DNA of 64,000 nt from Paraphaeosphaeria minitans (taxonomy: Eukaryota; Ascomycota; Dothideomycetes; Pleosporales; Didymosphaeriaceae). Location: contig WJXW01000006.1 of the NCBI GenBank assembly GCA_015832175.1, forward strand, positions 1,240,001 to 1,304,000. The letters run 5' to 3'. The notes under the pieces are model-generated. The model did no database searches, was not told the DNA's origin, and worked only from the letters and a program-made list of their open reading frames with translations. Each line of letters opens with the position of its first letter. Positions within the stretch are counted from its first letter, which is position 1. The position numbers and the translations under genes were made by a program. Shown here piece by piece: positions 57,355 through 64,000 of this stretch.

Positions 57355-57978
57355 ATGAAGCTCGCATCACACATCCCTCGCATGGCCTCGGCTTTTTGCC
57401 TGCCACTCGCCATCGCCAGCACCCTCGCGCAATACACAAACCTACCGGACGTCGCGCCAGGCCTGTTCAACGTCAGTGCCCGCATCCAAATCGACAACAC
57501 CAACATCAGTGCTGCCTGGGACGCCCTCACCAATTTCCCCGACTACCCCAAATGGAACCCCTTCGTGCGCTCCTCAGTTGTCGTGGATTCCCGCAACATA
57601 TCCCTCTCCATCCAACGCCCTGTCGAAAATTCACAGCTCTTGCTATGCGTCCAGCTACCCGCGCTTCCTCTCCCTGTCAATGAGAACACACAGGGGAACC
57701 CACTAAACACCCAGCTCTCCTATGAAAACGTCACGCACGTGCAGCCGGAACGAGGACGTCTTGCCTGGGAATACTATCCTAACCCGCTCATGGCCGCAGA
57801 ACGTTGGCAGGCTTTGAGTGTGAACGGGAATGGACAGGTGCTGTATGAAAGTCGCGAGGTTTTCAGCGGTACTTTGGCGCCATTGACGCAGAAACTGTAC
57901 CAGCAGAAGCTGCAGGAGTCCTTCAACGCGCAGGCTCAGGGCTTGAGGTTGTGGTTGCAAGGGGGCTACCGGCCGTGA
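57355..57978 (+). CDS. Secreted SRPBCC/START-like fold protein
   Basis: One exon, 207 residues. An N-terminal signal-like stretch (MKLASHIPRMASAFCLPLAIASTLA) precedes the mature chain. The core has the layout of the SRPBCC ligand-binding superfamily (polyketide cyclase/dehydrase-like): an initial beta strand (NVSARIQIDNTNISAAWDALT), the diagnostic FPDYPKWNPFVRSS segment, antiparallel strands and a long C-terminal helix (LTQKLYQQKLQESFNAQAQGLRLWL) that would line the hydrophobic pocket. Such proteins bind small hydrophobic ligands. The ligand and any enzymatic role are unknown. Three Asn-x-Ser/Thr sequons (NVS, NIS twice) fit a secreted protein. The CT-rich leader directly before the ATG resembles that of well-expressed fungal genes. 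Confidence 0.82.
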   Translation: MKLASHIPRMASAFCLPLAIASTLAQYTNLPDVAPGLFNVSARIQIDNTNISAAWDALTNFPDYPKWNPFVRSSVVVDSRNISLSIQRPVENSQLLLCVQLPALPLPVNENTQGNPLNTQLSYENVTHVQPERGRLAWEYYPNPLMAAERWQALSVNGNGQVLYESREVFSGTLAPLTQKLYQQKLQESFNAQAQGLRLWLQGGYRP

Positions 57979-59090
57979 GACGCTGAATTCATGACGGATG
58001 CCTGGGGATGGGTCTCGGATGCGGCATGCACGGAGGTCGTTCCATACTTGATGCGTAGAGAAGCAGGAACAGGCTTGGCTATCACGCTGTGTGTACTTTG
58101 CTAATGTACAACGTTAGTCGGACATGTCGATCGGACATGTGGACTTGTTTCTGCTTACACCTGCCTATTGTACCTACCTAGGTAATCGGCTTGACATTTC
58201 AAACCAAGTACCTGAACTATGCACACCGACCAATATCGTACAACATCAGACTTTCGTCCGTGAACTAGCTTGAACCCTGTTTGCATCCTTCTATCCATGG
58301 CCATTGGTACCCATGATCATCTAGATATATGATCTGAAGTCACAAGGGTAGGAGAAACTGCCCAATATGCAGGTGCCATGCCACAGTACGGCTACGATCA
58401 CTATAGAAAGCCTGGTATACATCCAAGGCGATGGACTGCACATGATGGGGTACAAATTGAGAGAGATGGTGCTGTATCCGATGGGCAAGCGAGAGCGCAC
58501 TTCGATGCTTATGAGATGGGCATTTGAGTTAACCGTGTCTGTTTCAGCATCCTATCCCTGAGGCGGTTCGGGGAAACACTTGCTTGAAGTGTAAATCTCC
58601 AGGTTTGGCTATGTTCTTGGTTGTACTTGCGATCCGGCATCGGGTCTTCAATATTTTTATGAAGAGACATAGCATTACTATATATTGCCAATTACATGTG
58701 CATTGACCTTCCTTCGACTCTGATTCTCTCTTTTTGGTTGATAGGCAGGGCTATCAGAAGGCTCTTGCTGGAGCAACTCGAGGAGCTCTCTCAGCAGGCA
58801 TATCGCAACTGCCCGTCGTATCCCAGTCTACCCATACCTTATTTAGTCCGTAAACACTCGTCTCTCACCTAACACCATGATATTTCAAGCCACACTGGTC
58901 ATAGGCCTCGCTTAGCAACTCTGACTTGGTTGAAGTGATGGCGCTACCAGATCAACGCCCAAGTGAAGCGCCCACTGCGCTCCTGCTTCACCTGTCTTCG
59001 CCGCCTTTCCGCGCTTTTCTGTCGCCTGCTTTCACCTCGTCATCTGATCACGACAACACGCTAAGCTACGCGCTAACGATCTGCCCGCAG

Positions 59091-59098
59091 TATATAAA
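59091..59098 (+). promoter_or_regulatory. TATA box with CT-rich leader
   Basis: TATATAAA, followed by about 110 bases of C/T-rich leader and an ATG near 59210, the layout of a strong fungal promoter. No convincing coding sequence follows, so the driven gene is unknown, spliced in a way I cannot see, or degraded. Confidence 0.4.
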
Positions 59099-60038
59099 AC
59101 CCGCCTGTCCCCGCCGACGCCTCTCCCGCTTTCTCTCCACAACACCACACTCCACCCAATCTTCCATCGTTGCTTCTCCACATCTACTCATTTCATACAA
59201 TACTTCGCTATGCCTAAGCTTGTACGCTTCTCGCATCGCATGTCGATTGCCAAGCTTGGCCCGATATGTTTCACCTCTACAAGAGGTCTTCAACTCCAAG
59301 TACTCCACTTCACCCTCACTTGTCGCAACTACTGACAGTATCAGTCCCTTCTCCGTGCATGTTTCTCACACCTTTCTTGAGAATATGTAGGGCTGTTCGT
59401 CTCTCATCAATGGCGTACTTCCTGGCGCCTCTCACTTGACGACTTTGTCGCATTACAACGACCCTGAGCTGCGCACCTCCTCCAGTCAACGTCTCTCACT
59501 TTCACTCACTGCATTGGCATCGGTATTGCCACTCTCCCAACTCGCCAGTGCAGCAGCTCAACACACCTACCCCGCGACAGCCCTCCAATCTGCGTATCGG
59601 TGCAGCTTCGAACTCGATCGGCATGAACATCAAGGATACCGGTACAGGGTGTGGTTCGAGGCCACAGAGTCCTTTGGGGAGGAACACTGGTGGTTTGAAG
59701 GTACAAAGAGGTGGAAGCTGCACTCTGTCAGGCGCTCTTCGGAGTCAGGTCAAAGACAAAACAGCTTGTGCACCGGTCTAAGAGGAGGAACGCATGCAGA
59801 CTCTGTCTTGCCTCGCCAGGTCGCTTTTCTTCCTTCAGGTCCGGGATCACTTGTGATTGCCAGGGTAGCCTTGGGTTAAGGATTGTTGCCGCCGAGCTGG
59901 TCCTAGTACTGTCCTTCTGAACAGCCTTGCGCTTAGTAAGGGGACGGGAACCAGACGTCCTCGGTAGATGGACTCAGGAGTTGCAGAGCGAAGGAGGTTC
60001 AATGGCAGTCCAGACGATGGGAATTTGTTGGTCCGAGA

Positions 60039-60154
60039 TGCAGACTGTGGAATCTGAGGGCTTCGTGCCTGGCCTACCTGCACTCTCAATATGACCGGTC
60101 GAAGTTGCAGGCTGTGTGGAATCTGAGGGCCTCGTGCCTGGCCTACCTGCACTC
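60039..60154. repeat. Direct repeat, two copies of about 48 bp
   Basis: Copies at 60039-60085 and 60106-60154 share the words ggaatctgaggg and gcctggcctacctgcactc and differ at a few positions, with about 20 bases between them. Confidence 0.85.
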
Positions 60155-60395
60155 GACCATTGACATCCCGGGGGTTTGGTGTCCTCTTGAAGCCTTGAGG
60201 GGTGGAACAAGGATGAATGGTGTTGGGCAACTGCTGGTGATGGATCGTGTCTCAAAGGGTTATGCCTGTTCACGAACAAAGTTCATTGTGCTGTGGTGGA
60301 TTGTATGGGAGGAGCTCACTCGACATGAGGGTTGGTGGTTCATGGTCTTAAGGCTGGATGGGTCTTGGTGGTGTGGTAGTGGAAAACACTTTGAA

Positions 60396-60575
60396 GGCAT
60401 AAAATACTCTCAAGCCATAAAATACTCTTAAGCTATAAAATACTCTTAAGCCATAAAATACTCTTAAGCTATAAAATACTCTTAAGCTATAAAATACTCT
60501 TAAGCTATAAAATACTTTTAAGCTATAAAATACTCTTAAGCTATAAAATACTCTTAAGCTATAAAATACTCTTAA
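60396..60575. repeat. 18-bp satellite array, left part (about 10 units)
   Basis: Tandem 18-bp units of the type ctataaaatactcttaag. The leftmost units keep C (gccataaaatactctcaa), and later units mostly show T there, consistent with directional C-to-T change. The array is interrupted at 60576 by the retrotransposon. Confidence 0.95.
60571..60575. repeat. Target-site duplication, left copy (CTTAA)
   Basis: CTTAA immediately before the 5' LTR, matched by CTTAA at 63775-63779 directly after the 3' LTR. A 5-bp duplication is usual for Ty1/Ty3-type integrases. Confidence 0.85.
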
Positions 60576-60887
60576 TGTCTATACAGTTTATCGTACAAAT
60601 AGCACTAAGTGAAATAGGGGCCTACCTACCTATAGGGACCCGCACAAGGACCTACTACTTAGGTTAGCGCTAAGAGGTAGAGACTTTATAAGGCCTTACC
60701 TACCTATAAGGACCTACACAAGGACCCCCTACTTAGGTTAGCGCTAAGAGGCAGAGACTTTATAAAGCCCTTAGTGCCCTTTTGTATAATAGATAAGACG
60801 TAATTAATTAAACCTACTTTTTACTCTTTATATAATAGTATACTATTAACTCTTAAATGCTTAATTACAGATTAAGCCAAACTAACA
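60576..60887 (+). repeat. 5' LTR (312 bp)
   Basis: Begins TGTCTATACAG and ends ACTAACA, giving TG...CA termini. It matches the 3' LTR along its full length without gaps by eye, with about 20 differences of which all but one are transitions. It contains two similar internal modules around ttagcgctaagagg. Confidence 0.93.
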
Positions 60888-60976
60888 CTAATTAGTAGTT
60901 AATTCTAATTAACTATAAACTAGCAAGGTCTAAAGACAAAGCGCCCTATAAGCTAGATACATAGGCTCTATATTAT

Positions 60977-61206
60977 TACCTTTACTAGAGATTAAATTTT
61001 AGATTATATAATAAGTAGAAACAAAGCGCGTATATTTGTAAAGAGTTACATAATCTAGTCTAAGCTATTCTATAGAAAAGAAAGGAGATAGTACCTTTAC
61101 TAGAGATTAAATTTTAGATTATATAATAAGTAGAAATAAAGCATATACATCTATAAAGAGTTGCATAATCTAGTCTAAGCTATTCTATAGAAAAGAAAGG
61201 AGATAG
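60977..61206. repeat. 115-bp tandem duplication inside the retroelement
   Basis: Copies at 60977-61091 and 61092-61206 run from tacctttactagagatt to aaggagatag and differ at a few sites, mostly transitions (for example cgcg versus cata). Confidence 0.9.
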
Positions 61207-61232
61207 TAAGCATATTCACAACCCTAAAAAAC

Positions 61233-61360
61233 ACGTCGCATAATTAAACTAGTAACAACTAAACGCAAACATATTGCATAATTAAACTAGCGACAACTAA
61301 ACGTAGACACGTCGTATAATTAAACTAGTAATAACTAAACGTAGACACGTCGCACAACTA
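61233..61360. repeat. 38-bp tandem repeat inside the retroelement
   Basis: Units start at 61233, 61271, 61309 and 61347 (acgtcgcataatt type); the last is partial. C/T and G/A differences predominate. Confidence 0.88.
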
Positions 61361-62835
61361 AGAAAGATAATAATAATATAGCCTTAAGACTAGAAGACTT
61401 CTTAGAGGAACTACAACTTAAAGACATTACGTAATAATTAATACTACCTCCTTAGTAGAAAAATAAAGCTAAAGTAATATAGCTTTAATAAGTAGAGGAA
61501 GTAATAAATATTAAGGCTATTACCTTAAGAGGAGAGATTGCACAAAAGTACTAGGTAGATAGAGTAGATCTACACAGCTACCTACCCCCTTTTCTAAAAT
61601 AGCTAAACACTTATATAGTGTATATAATCGCGTAATATCGCGTAAGCAGCCTTAAAAGTAAAGAGGTAATCTCTTTTTTTACTAAAGATTTTAACAACTA
61701 GAAGAAGAGAACCTTTAATAAAATTAGTTATATAGTAAAAAGAGAGCTTATTACTTTTTTTATAAAAAAAGGCTTTATCGCTACTAATTCTATAATAAAG
61801 AACACCTATGTAAAGAAACTCTTTAAACTATTACAGCTTAACTATAAACTATAGACCCTTTATATAATAACTCTATAACTGTAACCTAAACCGCTTCGCA
61901 CGATCCTAATAATATAACCTACACTATCTATAGGTAATATATATATATATAGAGTATAGCTAGGGCCTATCCCTATACGTGCGAGGATAGAGATACTATA
62001 TATAGAGCTATACTAATAGTAGTAGCCTAAAACCTAAACTACTTTTACCTAACAAACTATATTGTATAAAGAGGCTAGACACTCCTAGTCTCTTTAATAA
62101 CTAGGAGATTATACTTATATCTAGCTAGATAAGATTATTCTCTTTTAGAAGGCTTAGAGTAAAGAGAATAACTACACTAGTAGACTATATAATATTTTAG
62201 TAGATAAGGTAAAAGTCTTTAGAGAACTATACTATAGGCTAGGCATACTATAGGACTAGTATATAAATATCTTTCTAGGAATTCTTTCTAATCGTGTAAG
62301 TACCTACTACCTATATAATATTAGACCAGGACTTCTATAGGATGAATTATACAATAGACTAAATAGGCACTTTAACACTAGTGTTAATTATAATTAGTAC
62401 TAGATAGACTAGACTACTCTTACCTTTAAACGCTATAAAAGGGATAATTTAGCTACTATATTATATAAGGCCCTAGAAGTAATAATTAATAAGCTTACCT
62501 TAGCTTAAAAGGCTTTTAGACAAGGCTTTAGTAGTAAATTATAACTATATACTACTATTATATAAACATGCTGCAGCTATCCTAACCTTAAATAAGCTAT
62601 ATTTAACCCTAAAAATATAGTAGAAGGCTTACTTAGCGACCTTTATACGTTACTCTAAGTTACTAAAAATAGGAAGAAGTTATAGTTCTTCTAAGATAGT
62701 AAAAAGGTGTACTATACTAATTAATAATATAATAATTTTAATTGTATAAGAGAATCTAGCCCCTCTAGAGGTAGATTAACCTTTAGACTAAAAGGAAGGG
62801 GTAACTTTAGAAGTTTAAGCTCTTATATAAAGTAG

Positions 62836-62880
62836 AAATACTTTATATACTATAAAGAAGGATACTAGTTTACTAACTAT
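62836..62880 (+). pseudogene. RIP-altered gag zinc-knuckle segment
   Basis: Reading from 62836, the codons for all three zinc-binding Cys and the His of a CX2CX4HX4C knuckle are in exact register, but each now encodes Tyr (62839-41, 62848-50, 62863-65, 62878-80). A TAG sits just after the His position and another TAG precedes the knuckle at 62833-35. The intervening K-E-G, usual in retroviral-type knuckles, is intact. A basic Gly/Arg/Ser-rich stretch precedes it (about 62790-62825), as in gag nucleocapsids. Cys-to-Tyr is a G-to-A change and His-to-Tyr is C-to-T, both RIP-type. Confidence 0.75.
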
Positions 62881-63462
62881 CTACTAAGGGATACTTAGTA
62901 AGCTAGAAGGTAATATATATTATTATACACTAACTTCTATAAATATAAACCCTTTGCTATAGATATATAAGCATACATCCTTAACTTTAAAGGAGAGCTA
63001 GAGGAAAAAGACTATTACACAAAAAAGGAGGAAGATAAATAAGACTAATAGAGTAATAAAGAAGAAGTATAAAAGGCTACTTTATATCTTACTTCTACTG
63101 TATACCTTTATCGCACAACTAGGAGTAATCCTTTTATACCTACTTACTAAGACCTAGCGCTAAGTATTATATTACTTAACACCCTACCTTCTGTTTACGC
63201 ACAGAACATATGCCTAGAAAGAGCCTTATTATATAATACAACTCTACTACTATGCGAAGGGGTAGGGTAAGAACTAAGTAGGTTAGCTGTTACTACTTAT
63301 TTATATAAGAGTAGGTGTAAATAGGACCTCTACTACACAGTGATACTACACCTACTTTATAACCTATTCTAATAGGGGAAGGCTAACTGTATAAATAGAG
63401 AAGGATAGGAAAGGGAAAGCGTATAATAGATATAAGCTATTATATAAAAGAAAAGTTGCTAG

Positions 63463-63774
63463 TATCTATATAGTTTATTGTATAAATAGCACTAAGTAAA
63501 ATAGGGGCCTACCTATCTATAGGGACCCGCACAAGGACCTACTACTTAGGTTAGCGCTAAGAGGTAGAGACTTTATAAGGCCTTGCCTACCTATAAGGAC
63601 CTGCATAAGGACCCCCTACTTAGATTAGCGCTAAGAGGCAGAGACTTTATAAAGCCCTTAGTGCCCCTTTGTATAATAGACTAGACGTAATTAATTAAAC
63701 CTACTTCTTACCCTTTGTACAATAGTATACTATTAACCCTTAAATACTTAATTACAGATTAAGCTAAACTAACA
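63463..63774 (+). repeat. 3' LTR (312 bp)
   Basis: Begins TATCTATATAG (the TG terminus changed to TA) and ends ACTAACA. It has the same length as the 5' LTR and is followed directly by the CTTAA target-site copy. Confidence 0.93.
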
Positions 63775-64000
63775 CTTAAGCTATAAAATACTCTTAAGCT
63801 ATAAAATACTCTTAAGCTATAAAATACTCTTAAGCTATAAAATACTCTTAAGCTATAAAATACTCTTAAGCTATAAAATACTTTTAAGCTATAAAATACT
63901 CTTAAGCTATAAAATACTTTTAAGCTATAAAATACTTTTAAGCTATAAAATACTTTTAAGCTATAAAATACTCTTAAGCTATAAAATACTCTTAAGCTAT
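63775..64000. repeat. 18-bp satellite array, right part (runs off the window)
   Basis: About 12 further units of the same 18-bp repeat, starting with the duplicated CTTAA. Some units carry tacttttaag instead of tactcttaag, again a C-to-T difference. The array continues beyond the window. Confidence 0.95.

Larger units (their letters stand above)
57979..60395. other. Intergenic, promoter-like element without a clear gene
   Basis: About 2.4 kb before the satellite. It holds a TAGGTA motif at 58171-58184, a TATA element with a CT-rich leader from 59091, and an approximately 48-bp direct repeat at 60039-60154. The sequence after the leader (59210-59900) has only short broken frames and no family I recognise. 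Confidence 0.45.
60576..63774 (+). mobile_element. RIP-altered, gag-only LTR retrotransposon
   Basis: Full element of 3,199 bp: two 312-bp LTRs (60576-60887 and 63463-63774), a 2,575-bp interior and a 5-bp CTTAA target duplication. It inserted into the 18-bp satellite. Composition is extremely TA-rich with pervasive stop codons, as expected after RIP. The interior holds two tandem repeat blocks near its left end and a gag-like region whose zinc knuckle is still traceable at 62839-62880. Only about 580 bases separate the knuckle from the 3' LTR, too little for protease, integrase and reverse transcriptase. The copy is therefore gag-only: a non-autonomous element or a deletion derivative. Orientation follows the gag reading direction. 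Superfamily (Ty1/copia or Ty3/gypsy) cannot be decided from what remains. Confidence 0.9.

Overview
The window is nuclear DNA of a filamentous ascomycete. Coding genes carry short introns (mostly 47-125 nt, GT...AG, with CTRAY-like branch sites), intergenic regions are 0.3-3.4 kb, and the families are typical of Pezizomycotina: a Git3/cAMP-receptor-like GPCR, a chloroperoxidase, a PL4 rhamnogalacturonan lyase and an F-box relic. The AT-rich, transition-scarred retrotransposon at the right end indicates repeat-induced point mutation (RIP). The zinc-finger family at 4229-4982 and the gene style suggest Dothideomycetes, probably Pleosporales; that placement is inference.

Layout. 1-1178: the 3' part of a GPCR gene. 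1772-2614: a coiled-coil protein with 12 heptad repeats. 4229-4982: a C2H2-type zinc-finger protein. 8417-9357: a secreted chloroperoxidase, convergent with a succinate-semialdehyde dehydrogenase (9646-11311). 12323-15956: a kinesin-5 motor, sharing a divergent promoter with a PHAF1-like protein (16730-18325). 18659-21778: mitochondrial isoleucyl-tRNA synthetase. 23649-24017: a small conserved protein. 25622-26874: a class II aldolase/adducin-type protein. 27711-29455: rhamnogalacturonan lyase. 32344-33422: a secreted PAN/apple-like protein. 35097-35661: a small coiled-coil protein. 37135-37780: a decayed F-box gene. 39351-39686: a single-pass membrane protein with a PPxY motif. 40366-43681: a kelch-BTB protein. 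45049-45797: a 1-Cys peroxiredoxin. 46392-46918: a 28-bp minisatellite. 47764-49638: an MFS transporter. 50040-50989: an MPDU1-like PQ-loop protein. 52316-55768: a BCAS3-like protein. 56568-56716: a 25-bp minisatellite. 57355-57978: a secreted SRPBCC-fold protein.

From about 60396 to the window end the DNA changes character. A satellite with an 18-bp unit is interrupted by a 3,199-bp LTR retrotransposon. The element has two 312-bp LTRs, a 5-bp target-site duplication, and a gag-like interior whose zinc-knuckle Cys and His codons now read Tyr. There is no room for a normal pol gene. The satellite resumes on the other side and runs off the window.

Most genes are unrelated housekeeping or secreted functions, and there is no obvious biosynthetic cluster. 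The most notable functional link is that homologs of both members of the animal BCAS3-PHAF1 (C16orf70) phagophore-associated complex lie in one window, about 34 kb apart. The most notable structural features are the satellite-nested, RIP-altered gag-only element and a dispersed TACCTAGGTA-type motif that recurs in intergenic DNA and in one 5'UTR intron.
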